A stretch of DNA of 64,000 nucleotides from Leptidea sinapis (GCF_905404315.1 NC_066280.1:13091001-13155000), one strand, 5' to 3'. Shown: positions 1 to 10,720, counted from the stretch's first letter. The notes: a model not told the origin generated them from the letters alone. Translations and numbers: made by a program.

Positions 1-71
1 AATGGGCAGGGCGTATCAATTTCCATCAGCTGAACGTTCTGCTCGTCTCATCCCTTATTTTCATAAAAAAA
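1..71 (+). mobile_element. SINE-A copy, 3' end only (cut by window edge)
   Basis: This is the final ~70 bp of the SINE-A family, ending in TTATTTTCAT plus an A tail. It matches the ends of the copies at 18.0, 22.7, 39.6 and 52.1 kb. The upstream part lies outside the window. Confidence 0.8.
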
Positions 72-122
72 CAGAACATAACACCTAATTATTAACGTAT
101 ATTTACGTGTATATTAAGTATC

Positions 123-346
123 TTACTTGTTAAACCTGGTAGCTTTCAGCAGTATATTCATTTGTTCCTTCAGCAACTTGGTTCCAGGTATGACCGGCTT
201 GACGCGAGGTCGTGGTTTGGGAGGTGATCCCTTCTCCGCTGCTGACCTCCCCGCGTTTAGGAACAGCCTCACACCTCGCATGGCTATGGCGCTAGCTGCC
301 ATACTTATCTGCTTCTGTCTTTCTGCCATTCTCTGAACAAGAAAGT
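123..346 (-). CDS. candidate 3'-terminal coding exon, unknown protein
   Basis: I do not recognise this protein. Read on the minus strand, the frame is open from the bases after a CTCATATAG acceptor-like site (boundary at 346) to a stop at 123, about 74 codons. The peptide is basic and proline-rich, with KGSPPKPRPRVKPVIPG in the middle and a C-terminus ending in LLKATRFNK. The stretch is visibly more GC-rich than the AT-rich surroundings, and no other copy occurs in the window, unlike most other open stretches here. It could be the last exon of a host gene transcribed leftwards, or the end of an unrecognised transposon protein. The acceptor and the exon status are inference. The plus-strand frame over the same bases is probably a shadow. 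Confidence 0.35.
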
Positions 347-355
347 CTATATGAG

Positions 356-738
356 AACTTCTTCAGCGGCGTTGAGCACTTTTTCTGTAATGGGTATAAA
401 ATGTTAAACTCGCGTCAGGACACGTGGCCTGATCGAAAATTCGTTCGACGGTCGTTGAAACTATGGATGAAAGTTGATTTTAGTGAGAGACTAAACTTTT
501 TAATGCAAAATAATTGTAATAGTTCTGAAGTGTTTAATTTTTTATGCAATATAAATTGTCATTTTTGTGTACGATTGCGCAATAAATTAATATTATTTTT
601 AACCACATAAATGCTAGTACTTTTATACTGATAAATAAAGTAATTCGTACGAAATTATTCCCTAACCATTCCAAAATATTCAATAATGCTCAACGTTAAT
701 GTTCAAGTTTACACTTCTCACTCCCGGAGTGGAACCCC
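356..738 (+). repeat. dispersed repeat R1, copy A
   Basis: It starts ACTTCTTCAGCGGCGTTGAG and ends near CACTCCCGGAGTGGAACCCC. It aligns along its length with 31322-31660, sharing blocks such as TGTTAAACTCGCGTCAGGAC and ATTATTCCCTAACCATTCC. No coding potential or clear terminal inverted repeat is visible, so the class is unknown. Confidence 0.65.
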
Positions 739-909
739 TTATTCTCTGTGTATCGAATACATTTAAAATTCATAATATTCCTTCATTTTTCCGATCTTAG
801 TAATAACAATTTTTTTATAAGAAAAAGTGACGAGACGAGAAAAACGTTCACCATCATTTGTGTAAGTCAATTTATTGAAGTAGGCGTTACTTTGCGGAAA
901 TCCATTTAT

Positions 910-1072
910 CCAAATTATTTGAGTTTTCTTTAGTGTTAATTTTATTAAATCCGCCAATATTTGTCTTTAAGCAATTCGACACGTGTTTCGCCTCTACACG
1001 AGGCATCCTCAGGACGTGTTGTCTCGCCAAATATTGGCGGAATTAACACTAAAGAAAACTCAACTCATTTGG
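910..1072. repeat. imperfect inverted repeat (foldback) with ~45-bp arms
   Basis: The left arm (910-963) and right arm (1027-1072) are reverse complements. Both contain GAGTTTTCTTTAGTGTTAAT and CCGCCAATATTTG, and the left arm has a 7-base insertion. The ~60-bp loop carries CACGTGTTTCGCCTCTACAC. It could fold into a long hairpin. It is probably a small foldback element or a transposon end pair. Confidence 0.6.
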
Positions 1073-1546
1073 ATGTGTAAGTCACCTTAATTACAATGTA
1101 GTGTCGCACAGGATTCTCGAAAAACATAAAATTCTAAACGCAACCGCAATTCACTCTCCTTAGTACCTTAATACCGTAATTTCACTTGCTACGGCACCCT
1201 TCGAAGCGAAAAACCATAAAGATTTAACCTTACTTACCATGAAGAAGCTGACTGGTGGTGGCAATTTATTTATAAATTATTGAAAAACTTTTTACATAAT
1301 TTATTAGTAATAATAAAAATAATATTACTTTTAAGGTACCTAATTAAACCAGAAAAACTTGCCTATACCTACCTATAATTGTGTGTACAACCACATAGAA
1401 CTCGAGATAAATTCAGTGCTGCAAATGAAATAAATATGTAATTAGTTTAGTAGTAGCTTTCTATCGTATCTTCAGTCATCGATATCGTATTTACAGAATA
1501 CTGAGTGATGAAGTTGTATAGTAATTTTTTTCATAATATTTGAATT
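1073..1546. other. AT-rich stretch, nothing recognised
   Basis: I see no open frame of note, tandem repeat or match to the repeat families of this window. Confidence 0.4.
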
Positions 1547-1854
1547 CGCCGAATTCTTACTTCGCACGACACGCCACAAATTAGGATATCATCCCCACCA
1601 TCTGGATATATGGCGGTCGTGGAGGACCGTTGTGTGGAGTGTTGTTTTCAAGGAGCTTTCTTCCACGTACTACAAAGCTGTGGAATGAACTTCCTTGTGC
1701 AGTGTCTCCTGGACGATACGACATGGGTACCTTCAAAACAAGCGCATACACCTTTCTTAAAGGCCGGCAACGCTCTTGTGATTCCTCTGGTGTTGCAAGA
1801 AAATATGGGCGACGGTGATCACTTAACACCAGGTGTAAATCACAATAAAAAAAA
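1547..1854 (+). mobile_element. LINE-A, 3' fragment (C-terminus and tail)
   Basis: A 5'-truncated copy of the LINE-A non-LTR retrotransposon. It begins within the segment encoding the RTTRHKLGYHPHH motif and runs through the conserved end (RTTKLWNELP region, then FLKGRQRSCDSS) to the 3' tail with GGTGATCACTTAACACCAGG. The tail is degraded: the usual CGTTTGTCCTCCTATTCCAT stretch is missing and it ends in CAATAAAAAAAA. Frameshifts are present. Confidence 0.8.
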
Positions 1855-2437
1855 CCTTGATAGTCGATATCAAATAAAAACTAATCGATATTAGACATTT
1901 ACTGATATAAAAAAAATCGATATTAGAAATATACTGATGTAAATTCTAGACCAACCTTAATTGCTTTTCTAAGTAATAAATCAAAGTATTGTTTCAAGGT
2001 GAACGTTGCCAATACTAAGGAAACCATTGTGAAATAGTTAAAGTTTTAGAACAATTTTAGTTCAATTAGCTAGAGGAAGTAAGTTATCGCTTGTAGTTTG
2101 CCGTGCGAGGCACCACAGGTACGGAGTAGGTACCAGGGCATCATAAATTACCCGCTGCTTTAATTATGCGCTTCAAGATAGGAATTGAGCTACTCGTGGG
2201 TCATGAGTGCTTTCAGAGCACGAAGTCCGTTTCCTAGTTACTAAACTCTAAATTGAAATTAAATTTTAACGCAATTTAGTAGTTACTTGCTTATGAGCTT
2301 ACTATTGTTTTTCAAGGGATTTAGACAAAAGAAAGACTTTTACAAAAATGAACGAAGATGTACCTAAATGATATTTAGGAAAAGTTTGTTTGTATTATAG
2401 TTTAGTACTGAAAAACATTCAAGCATATTTCTAAGGT
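1855..2437. other. AT-rich stretch, nothing recognised
   Basis: Non-coding in all frames at useful length. No match to other repeats in the window was seen. Confidence 0.4.
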
Positions 2438-2990
2438 AAAAAGGCATAAAAGGCATTTATTTTCTCAAAATTTAGAATTCTTTATTTTTCTATATTTTCC
2501 TTTAGAATTCTTTTTGATGTCCTTTCTAATATACTAGATACTACTACCGCTTCGGAAACAAATGGCGCTCTGAGAGAGAAGAAGCGGCGCAAGAAACTCT
2601 CCCAGCATTCTATTTTTTTTTGCGCTATTTTTAATAAAAATATATGATATTGTACTGTCCCAGGCTGTCGGATCACTTAGATATTCAGCTATGGAGTAAT
2701 AGGATTTACGACAGAGCCATGTTTTAATAAAACATTTAAATTTATTTATAGATAATGGCTGAACAGTGGCTGGGACTTTATTATAAAAGTGTATACCCTT
2801 AAAGCTATTATGTATCTTATGAAGCCCACTAGAATAAGTTACAAGCAATCCCTTACTTCTAGTGTTTAATAATGAAAATCACTATTATGAGCAAAAAGGT
2901 GACGATTTTTGTGAACGTATATTAATTTTTTATAAATGACTGACAATGAACAGTCATAATATTTATTTCTTAAAATTTTTCTTTGAGAAA
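2438..2990 (-). mobile_element. LINE-B non-LTR retrotransposon, 3' end
   Basis: Read on the minus strand, 2848 to 2534 encodes a reverse-transcriptase C-terminal tail: NSFKGIHFYNKVPATVQ, NKFKCFIKTWLCRKSYYS and AEYLSD are recognisable. The coding part is followed by a 3' region with CAGAGCGCCATTTGTTTCCG and a tail of ATGCCTTTTATGCCTTTTT. Three other copies are in the window (52.9, 56.4 and 59.7 kb). Upstream bases (2880-2990) also match the 52.9-kb copy. All copies are 5'-truncated and none is functional. The clade is uncertain; this type of terminus is seen in CR1/Jockey-like elements. Confidence 0.7.
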
Positions 2991-3002
2991 TCTTTGCCAT
3001 AG

Positions 3003-3129
3003 AAATTATTTATGTAAACCTTCCTTGAGCTTCAACGAATCTATTACAAAAGATTTCATTGAGATCGGTCGAATAGTTTAGGAGTTATTAGGGAACATAC
3101 AAACATACATTCCCTTTTATATATATAGA
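3003..3129 (-). mobile_element. Helitron-like 5' end
   Basis: On the minus strand it begins A|TCTATATATATAAAAGGGAAT, followed by a region resembling other insect Helitron 5' ends. The 3' CTAG end is not seen, so it is either truncated or its distal limit has decayed. Confidence 0.4.
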
Positions 3130-3334
3130 TTCCTCGTAGGGACGTAACTTTTTTATAGACCTAGCAAAGTATTTTTGGATTGAGTACCCAAAATAATATT
3201 TCAGTGGATTAATACAAATACATACCTATATTTTCAAAACATTTCTTAAACAAATATATTTTTACTGCTTTGAGCCTGTATTGATAGATTTTTTTAAAAG
3301 AACCCTTCGGAGCTATCATGACAATCTTATTTTA

Positions 3335-3795
3335 AGGCGAAGAGTAAGCAGAAAACACGCAAACATGATGTTTTTAGACAATTTTTGTGGTGAAAGTATA
3401 GCATTTCGAGCTATGAACACTATTTAATCCTGTTACACATATACTTAAGTCTTATTTGTAGGTTGCTAATGCTTGCTGTTGGTTAAAGTTAACACTGCCG
3501 AGCCTTTTTGAACTACCACTTTTCTTTGAAGTTAAACAAGTTTTTTGGCATGCCGTGACGCATTTTTTTGGTACTTCTTCTAGAAAGGTTATTCTTTTAG
3601 CTTGTACTATTTTTTGTAGGTTCATTTATTCAGATTAGTAGTGAATAACGAGGATTGTATGCATATAAACCGTTTTTTTTTTGATAATATTGGCTTTGTT
3701 ACATAGATGGCGGGCCTGCAGCCGTGAACTCATATCGCTCAAGGTCGCTGGCATTTAGTGTCGCCTTAAGTTACAAAACGCCATTAAGTAACTCT
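3335..3795 (+). repeat. dispersed repeat Z, copy 1
   Basis: About 460 bp matching the reverse complement of 25395-25850. Shared blocks include GTGAACTCATATCGCTCAAG, GGCATTTAGTGTCGCCTTAA and GTAGGTTGCTAATGCTTG. No TIRs or coding frames are obvious. The class is unknown. Confidence 0.6.
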
Positions 3796-3920
3796 TCGTC
3801 AGATATATTGTATTCAAACATCACTTGTTTGGAACCAAAAACTTTCCGCTGTGCGTTGGTCGCTTGAGACTTTTGACTGCATACTTTTCCAATCCAACAT
3901 TGTGTCTGTGAAAATATTTA

Positions 3921-4052
3921 CCAGTGGGAGGCTCCTTTGTACAGGATGCCGGCTAGGTTATGGGTACCACAACGGCGCTTATTTCTACCGTGAAGCAGTA
4001 ATGTGTAAGCATCATTGTGTTTCGGTCTGAAGGGCGCCGTAGCAAGTGATAT
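3921..4052 (+). mobile_element. SINE-A copy, 5' half (split by LINE-A)
   Basis: It runs from CCAGTGGGAGGCTCCTTTGT to the GTAGC(T/A)AGTGA site of the family consensus, where LINE-A sequence starts. The other half of the same copy resumes at 4701. Confidence 0.85.
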
Positions 4053-4700
4053 CGAAATCTCGAGCAATTGCCAATTTCGTGGTCATCTGGAGGGCAAAGC
4101 CAAATTGGCTTCAAAGAAACTGGGCATCATTAATAGAGCACGGCAATACTTCAAGCCAGCCCACATACTAGCGCTCTACAAAGCGCAGGTCCGGCCACAC
4201 ATGGAGTAGGTATTGCTGTCATCTCTGGTCTGGCGCACCCCAGTATCAGCTCGATCCATTTGACCGAGTGCAACGTAGAGCAGCTCGAATTGTGGGGGAC
4301 CCAGTGCTCTGTGAACGGCTGGATCACTTGGCGTTGGGTAGAGAATTCGCTTCATTGTGTGTCTTCTACCACATTTATCACGGGGAGTGTTCCGAAGAGC
4401 TGTTTAACCTGGTTCCTGCCTCCGAATTCCACCTTCGCACGACACGCCACAAGTTAGGATATCATCCTCACCATCTGGATGTGTGGCGGTCCTCCACAGT
4501 GCGGTTTTCAATGGGCTTTCTTCCACGTACTACAAAGCTGTGGAATGAGCTTCCTTGTGCGGTGTTTCCGGGACGATACGACATGGGTACCTTCAAAAAA
4601 AGCGCGTACACCTTCCTTAAAGGCCGGCAACGCTCCTGTGATTCTTCTGGTGTTGCGGGAGATTGTGGGCGGCGGTTTGTACTCCTATTCCATAAAAAAA
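4053..4700 (+). pseudogene. LINE-A reverse transcriptase C-terminal part, inserted in a SINE-A
   Basis: A 5'-truncated LINE-A copy. It encodes the segment after the RT catalytic core: GHLEGKAKLASKKLG, RARQYFKPAHILALYKAQVR, then VQRRAARIVGDP, LCVFYHIYHGECSEELFN and PRTTKLWNELPCAVFPGRYD, ending in FLKGRQRSCDSS. A short insertion near 4206, at the position of the MEYCCHLW motif, shifts the frame, so it cannot make the full tail. The 3' end lacks part of the usual UTR but keeps CTCCTATTCCATAAAAAAA. Because it has no endonuclease or YxDD core it is a dead-on-arrival copy. The flanks are the two halves of one SINE-A, so this insertion is younger than that SINE. Confidence 0.85.
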
Positions 4701-4891
4701 ATACTGGGCAAATAAGACTTAACATCTTGTGTCTGAAGGTGACGAGCTCAATTATAGTACCTCTAGAAATTTCGGAGTTTGGAGTCAGAAAGTTTTTCAA
4801 GAATTCTGAGCTGCACTTCATTGTAGGCAGGGCGTATAATTACCAACAGCTGAACGTCCTGCTTGTCTCGTCCCTTATTGTCATAAAAAAA
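4701..4891 (+). mobile_element. SINE-A copy, 3' half
   Basis: It continues the consensus at TACTGGGCAAATAAGACTTA and ends in TCATAAAAAAA. Together with 3921-4052 it makes one near-complete SINE-A. Confidence 0.85.
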
Positions 4892-6726
4892 TCCACGTAT
4901 GCAACGCTAACACTTTCCGATACAGCTAGGAATCATTGTATTTTTTATAGTAAAATATTACTTGGTTGAACACATAATACCTAGATACTACAGCTGTCAT
5001 CATAAAGTATCCATGTTATCTTTCATGTCATGAAACATCACATGTGTGTAAGCAATTTCGTACTTTATTATGTTTAAAGTATTCAAATTCTTCTGACGTC
5101 CAGATACAATAACAAATATGATCTGCAAGTGAAACTATTTTTGGGTTCTGTTGCCAAATGGCAAAAAAACGGAACCCTTATGGATTCGTCATGTCTGCCT
5201 GTGTGTTTGTCCTTCATTTTGTCACAGCCACTTTTTTCCAAACTACGAGAACTATACTGTTGAAACTTGGTAAGTAGATGTATTCTATGAAACACAATAA
5301 GATTTTCAAAAATTTTGGTTGTCCCCAAAATAGATACTTAGGATAGGTCTATGGATAGGTTTGCGCGAGACACACTTACAAAGTGGTAAAATATGCCCAA
5401 CTTCTAAAATAAGATAATTATAAAACTAAAAAATATATATGAAGTACATTACCATGCAAACTTCCACCGGAAATTGGTTTGAACGAGATCTAGTAAGTAG
5501 TTTCTTTTTAATAGGTACGTCATAAATAGTAAACCCCAATTTGCCTCCAACATTTATAAGTATTATGTTACTTGCTGCTACGGAGCACTTCATGGGCGAG
5601 TTCGACTCGCACTTGGCCGCTTTTATTTTGTTAATGTAACACGTAACGTAAATGTAAAGTTTCTTTAAATCCTTTTTGGCTTAAAATAATTGTGTATGAA
5701 ACAAAAAGATAACAAAGAACAATCATCTAGCGCCAATGTCTATAATAGCCGAAAGCTGTTCCGTCAAAGTGTATCTAGGACACGCAATCCAATTGAGAAG
5801 AACTAGCAAGAAACTCTAAGGTCAATCTTTTCAAATAGATTGTTATTTAATTAATTAATTGTTAATTCTAAGTAATGTATAATTAATACACATTTATCAA
5901 TTCTGAGACAGACATGTTATTAGTCGGAGCTTAAACAATTTAAATACATATGTGGAAACTTGTAATTAGCATTTATTAATCTATTTGTTGTGTGAAATTT
6001 TGTAAAAATTACTGTAAGTTTACCAAATAGGATATAAAAAAATCATCAGCCGAAAAACGTCCACTGCTGGACAAAGGCCTTTTTGTCCCGAGAGTTACTT
6101 AGATCCGAATATTCATATATGTTATAGTACCTTCTTTTACAGAATTGATATAAATTCGCATAAATTTAGGTTCTGCATGTCAACAGGGACCTTAATGTAA
6201 AAACGCATAGCTATAGCCCTTAGCAAAGTTATCCTTATTTCTAAAATTGACATTATGGCTGTCACTAGTTTTCAAAAGAATTTATATTTTTTTACATACA
6301 TAAGGATTTCATACATGTATTGCGATGTCCAACACTGTTAAACTCTAACGAAGCTCAAAATCGCTAAACGAGCTATTAGATAGCCTGGAGTTTCTTTGCG
6401 CGACAGAATGCTTCCGACATTACCGGTATTAGTAAGTTAAAGTTGCAATAGGTAGGCAACATCGCTCGCAGGACCGATATTCGATGTGTACAGAAGTTCT
6501 TAAGGGGCCACTACTTGGACTGATGACCTGATAAAGGTACCGGGAACCATTGGATGCAACCGACTATGAACGGTCGTTGTTTGTGCCTTGGGGGACAAAT
6601 ATGTTCAAAAGGGGAGGTAACGTATGTCTTCGGGCTGATGATGATGACTATGATGATCTTTTTACCTAAATATTTTAATTGCGGCGAACACATAAATATA
6701 CAGCATTTATACAAATGTAAGTGAAT
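4892..6726. other. mostly unassigned AT-rich DNA
   Basis: Two items stand out. At 5143-5177, GGGTTCTGTT and AACGGAACCC form a hairpin of a kind common in insect repeats. At 6046-6088, a scrap contains CGTCCACTGCTGGACAAAGG, the reverse complement of the LINE-D 3' end. The phrase AGCAAGAAACTCTAAGGT near 5810 recurs at 57.67 kb. No gene is supported. Confidence 0.4.
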
Positions 6727-7140
6727 CTCCAACTAGATACCGCAGGCTTTGTCGCAAAGTGCGGCAACAAATACTACGCCCAAGTGGGCGTCGAGCAAGT
6801 CTTGAAAAATGTGTGACGTTGAAGTACCACACGTTCTCTTAAACTTTGGTAATAATTCAGAATTAAATGCCGGGTTGCGTAGTAAATTAACCTTGCAAAA
6901 ATAATACTACAAGAAATAAGGAAGACACTGGGATCACATATCATTAGTAAGTATTTTATATTTTATTAATTTCAATGTAAAATAACACGAAGCGTTAAGT
7001 TACAAAATTTTAAAGATGCCATTGAGTGTCAAGATACAACGCACACAAGCATCTAATAGTTGCCGTAATTAAAAAGCTATTGTTCTTAGATAGTGCGGTA
7101 TCTAGTTGTAGCGCAGCGGAGAACAATCCTTAATCTAAGA
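6727..7140 (+). mobile_element. P-like MITE family 1, copy 1, with THAP-domain remnant
   Basis: The left end CTCCAACTAGATACCGCA is the reverse complement of TGCGGTATCTAGTTG at 7093. The right end continues into CGCAGCGGAGAACAATCC and TTAATCTAAG, whereas the left end lacks the matching outer ~28 bp. At 6867 a start codon opens MPGCVV, the beginning of a THAP zinc-finger domain (C-x4-C follows after one base change), and a GTAAGT donor-like site follows at 6947. The frame is broken by a stop after eight codons. This is a non-autonomous relative of a THAP transposase transposon. Confidence 0.65.
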
Positions 7141-7495
7141 TAACTATATATTTTTAACATATAATTATAAAACACTAAATAGGTACTTATATCTATAAAG
7201 TATAAGGTGTCTTTCGTTCTCATATTCATAGACACCGCAATAGGGCACAAATAACTCACGTAAGTCAAGATGGCATGATATTACGAATTTCAAATAACTA
7301 TACTTACTCAGTATGTAGATACCTATAGCTATGGAACCTTCAGTCACTACACATATAGATTCACTATGATTTATAGTAACGCACTTATCGCGCGTATTCA
7401 GTGAGCCTGTTCGTTGCTTGGTAACAATATAAATGTATCGGTCAATCGATTTAACTTTGTCGACTCATCTGCTTGAACGGCAAACTTGAATGAAA
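7141..7495. other. AT-rich stretch, nothing recognised
   Basis: No gene, tandem repeat or match to other families was seen. Confidence 0.4.
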
Positions 7496-8136
7496 TCTAT
7501 ATATATAAAAATGAATTGCTGTTCGTTAGTCTCGCTAAAACTCGAAAGGACCGATTTGGCTAATTTTGGTCTTGAATAATCTGTGGAAGTCCAGAGAAGG
7601 TTTAAAAGGTGAATAAATATGAAAATGCTCGGAATGAAATAAAAACAACAATTTTGTTTTTCCTTTAATGTGTCCCCCGTCGTTCAGAAATCAAACTAAT
7701 TTGATTTTTTATATCTTTCTAACTTTCTTAGGAGGTAAAAAATAAACTGAATTTTGGCTAACTATAGTTGGTAGATTAACTGCAGTTGTTAATTATCTAA
7801 CAGATTATTTATGTAGATTGATAGATCTTAAGTTTATTATTATGCCGAAAAACCAGTAAAAATTGGGGAAATGACAATTATTTGTCAATATTGTAAGACG
7901 TTACAATACAGTGATGAATCTACAGGATTATGTTGTGCTGGAGGCAAAGTAAAATTGCTACAATTGGTCCCAACAACAGATCCTTTACGCTATTTAGTTA
8001 CTGGGATTGGAAATTACAACAACAGGGTGCCATATTTTACGAAATAATTCTTGATGTTATGATATATTATTGACAAATTCATTAGAAACATTATTTTATT
8101 TATTATATACAGAACAACGTCTGTCGGGTCAGCTAG
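7496..8136 (+). mobile_element. Helitron, 641 bp, with RepHel N-terminal remnant
   Basis: The 5' end is A|TCTATATATATAAAAATG and the 3' end is GTCGGGTCAGCTAG|T, the A/T insertion and CTAG terminus expected for Helitrons. At 7855-7990 a frame reads KIGEMTIICQYCKTLQYS followed by GLCCAGGKVKL, which resembles the cysteine-rich N-terminal segment of Helitron RepHel proteins. The frame does not continue, so this is a deletion derivative of an autonomous element and not a functional Rep-helicase. It is the clearest Helitron in the window, since both termini are intact. Confidence 0.8.
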
Positions 8137-8489
8137 TAATAATAATAAAACAGCATAATGCATGTGAATATAATAATTGAGATTTCAACGTCTACTTTAC
8201 GTTAGATAATAATATTAATACTCTTGTTATATGAAAATCAACTAAGTTATTATTTATTTTCCTTTTATTTATTTTTAAGTTAAGAACTTTGTTTTAGTGT
8301 TAATTTTCTTAGATTATAATGAAGCTGAGATGTACATACACATAAAAGCCCCTAAATAAATAAAGAAAAAAAATGTAAGTAGGTATATACATATATAAGT
8401 ATTTATTGTTATCAATATATTTTATTACGTATATAATTAAAATTCATACATTTTTATTCAAAACAGGATTTAAAAACACTTATAGAATG
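8137..8489. other. AT-rich stretch, nothing recognised
   Basis: It starts with a short (AAT)n run next to the Helitron end. No gene was seen. Confidence 0.4.
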
Positions 8490-9215
8490 TCATAAACTAC
8501 CACCCATTCGAAAATGTATGCCTCATACCTGAGAAGAACGGGCGAAAGAAGAACAGCGCGCTTCTTCTTTCTACAAATATAATATCGTCCAGTAAAATGT
8601 ATTATTAAATAACCTGAGGGTGGTCGCTCCATTCTCAATTTATAGCAGCATCAAAGTTTATGTAATAGTAATCATTATGAAAATCATTTATGTTATAGTA
8701 ACCTTTGATCACACAAACGCTTTTTAACAATTCTTTTGAATTTCGTATCACATAATATTCGTTATATTGTATCTATTATTGTTAGTTAGCTGCTTAAAAT
8801 CCTTGTTAAATTTGTAGGTCGAACTGTATTTTGTATTTAAATTAATGTCTTGTAATCAGAGTGGTGTATGCACCAGTAACTGGCATTCATACCAGATTAT
8901 AAACCTGTAAGACCATAATTATTTTTAATATTTTGTATGTAATGCTGTTGGTGTGTCAATAAATAAATATGTTTTGAATATTTTTTTGGGATTATGTTGT
9001 AAAGCATATACGTCGCCCAACAAAATACTTACTGACTCGACTTAACCGAGTAGTAGGCATATAACAAGTTTGTTTGTTCCTGGTGTAAACATTGTGATTA
9101 GGTATCACAATTTCTAGCAAATTTGCTAAGGTAACATTATCTAGAGTATATTGAGAAGCAATATTTAAAATGTTTATTTCTAGAATTATTCTCTCAATGA
9201 TTAAATTCAATTGTG
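8490..9215 (-). mobile_element. LINE-C 3' end, interrupted by a ~210-bp insertion
   Basis: On the minus strand, 9215 to 8977 encodes NILNIASQYTLDN, then VYTRNKQTC, TTRLSRVSKYFVG, an RT C-terminal tail like that of the 55.4-kb copy. Comparison with 55432-55800 shows the sequence is interrupted at about 8755-8968. The inserted segment ends in CAATAAATAAATA and looks like a 3' UTR with a polyadenylation signal. The distal part (8490-8754) carries the LINE-C 3' UTR (CCTGAGGGTGGTCGCTCC; CTACCACCCATTCG). It is inactive. Confidence 0.6.
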
Positions 9216-10297
9216 GCTTCTAACGTAATATTTCTAAGATACTATGTAGATATTGGCATATATTTTTCTTCTTATATTCTTCCATAATCTTAGTTCTATC
9301 CCATTTTCAAATTCCATATTATTTTTCGATTTATTACTGAAGCGCTCCAGAAGTAGTCGGAGTACGTAGTTCGTTCCCAATAATCTCCTCACAAATGTGA
9401 CAAGTTAGGGATTACAAAAAAGTTCCATCTCAATTTTATTTTTGCATGTGACGAGTTGGTAAATTGACAAATCTATATATCTACATTTGCTTACAGTTAT
9501 TCATAAAAAATAATTTATCATAATTAATCAAAACACGACTGCAATAACAAAATCTTAATAGAAACCAAGATGGCCGCAATAAAAAACTTGACTTAATTAA
9601 ATAAATAGCAATTTATATTATAATCTATACTTGTAAATAATAATAATAAATGGAGAGCTGGTTTTTTCCTTTGGTTACACTGCGAAAACTACTGAACCGA
9701 TCGGAATAATACAAAACCATAAGATGCAGCGTGTTTCGAAGAAGGTTTTATACTTTTGTTTGTTGGTGATTACTTATGCGGAAGCTATATTTTTTGCCTT
9801 ATACTACCATAATATATAGGTACTTAGAATAATAACGTTTAGAACGTGAGTAGGCCCAAGCGAAATGAAGCACTTTCAATGTAGTCGTTTATGACTACAT
9901 TTCCCGCCGCTTCAGTGTCATTCTGTCAACTTCCAGGACAATCAGTGCGCGAAATTTAAGGACGCGTTTACGAATCCGACAAAAATAATATATTTTTCGG
10001 TAGAGTTTGTGATAAAATGAAACTAAATAATAGTATAAGATATAATATTTTCAAAAACACGGGAAGTAATTAATGAATATGTTATAAATAATCTCAGAGA
10101 AAAATGAATCGTCTAAATTCCTATATTTTTCTGATAAGTATGAGCTTTAAAATGTGGTATTAAGGGTTATTTTATTTTGTCACTCCGTACGCATTGCACA
10201 GAGAGAAACAACGTCAGTTGCGCTCGGCCGCCGTCGTGCGTAGACACTGTGTCTGTTGTAAGTAGCAGCTCGTACTCGGAAAGATCGCTGTAGGAAC
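9216..10297. other. AT-rich stretch with a possible Helitron 5' end and a hairpin
   Basis: At 9624, A|TCTATACTTGTAAATAATA, followed by ACTACTGAACCGATCGG, resembles a Helitron start, but no end is visible. At about 9878-9902, AATGTAGTC and GACTACATT form a 9-bp hairpin. 10190-10290 is relatively GC-rich and could be an untranslated exon or promoter; this cannot be decided. Confidence 0.3.
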
Positions 10298-10450
10298 ATG
10301 AATATTTTTATAAGCTCTACAATACTGTCTTTGATACTTAACATATTTTGTACGCAATCAGATTTTCAAAAAAATATCTTTCTGTATTTTTTTGAAGAAT
10401 TAGTGATTTATAAGTTCATCTCTAAATATAAGGTCTCTACTCTATATTAA
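10298..10450 (+). CDS. small ORF with signal-peptide-like start (speculative)
   Basis: Fifty codons from ATG to TAA. The first ~20 residues, MNIFISSTILSLILNIFC, have the hydrophobic core of a signal peptide, followed by TQSDFQKNIF. The ATG sits just after a GC-richer segment (10190-10290), and the stop is five bases upstream of the 99-bp tandem array. I do not recognise the protein. A hydrophobic AT-rich frame of this length can arise by chance in such DNA, so this is only a candidate. No splice sites were assigned. Confidence 0.2.
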   Translation: MNIFISSTILSLILNIFCTQSDFQKNIFLYFFEELVIYKFISKYKVSTLY

Positions 10451-10454
10451 ATCG

Positions 10455-10720
10455 AAATCCAAGATGGCACCTATGAAATTTACGAACTTCTCTTCATGGG
10501 TGTCATTTTCATGGTTTTCGGGGTCAACAATAACGAATATCGAGTCAAAATGGAAATCCAAGATGGTACCTATGAATTTTACCAACTTCTCTTCATGGGT
10601 GTCGTTTTCATGGTTTTCGGGGTCAACAATAACGAATTTCGGGTCAAAATCGAAATCCATGAAGGCGCCTATGAAATCTACAAAATTTTCTTCATGGGTG
10701 TCATTTACATCGTCTAAATT
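10455..10720 (+). repeat. minisatellite, 99-bp period, ~2.7 copies
   Basis: The unit starts AAATCCAAGATGG at 10455, 10554 and 10653, exactly 99 bp apart. The period is a multiple of three, and several frames stay open through it on both strands. One plus-strand frame repeats MGVxFMVFGVNNNE. The unit is a diverged relative, in opposite orientation, of the 100-bp unit at 11.7-12.2 kb. Confidence 0.9.
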
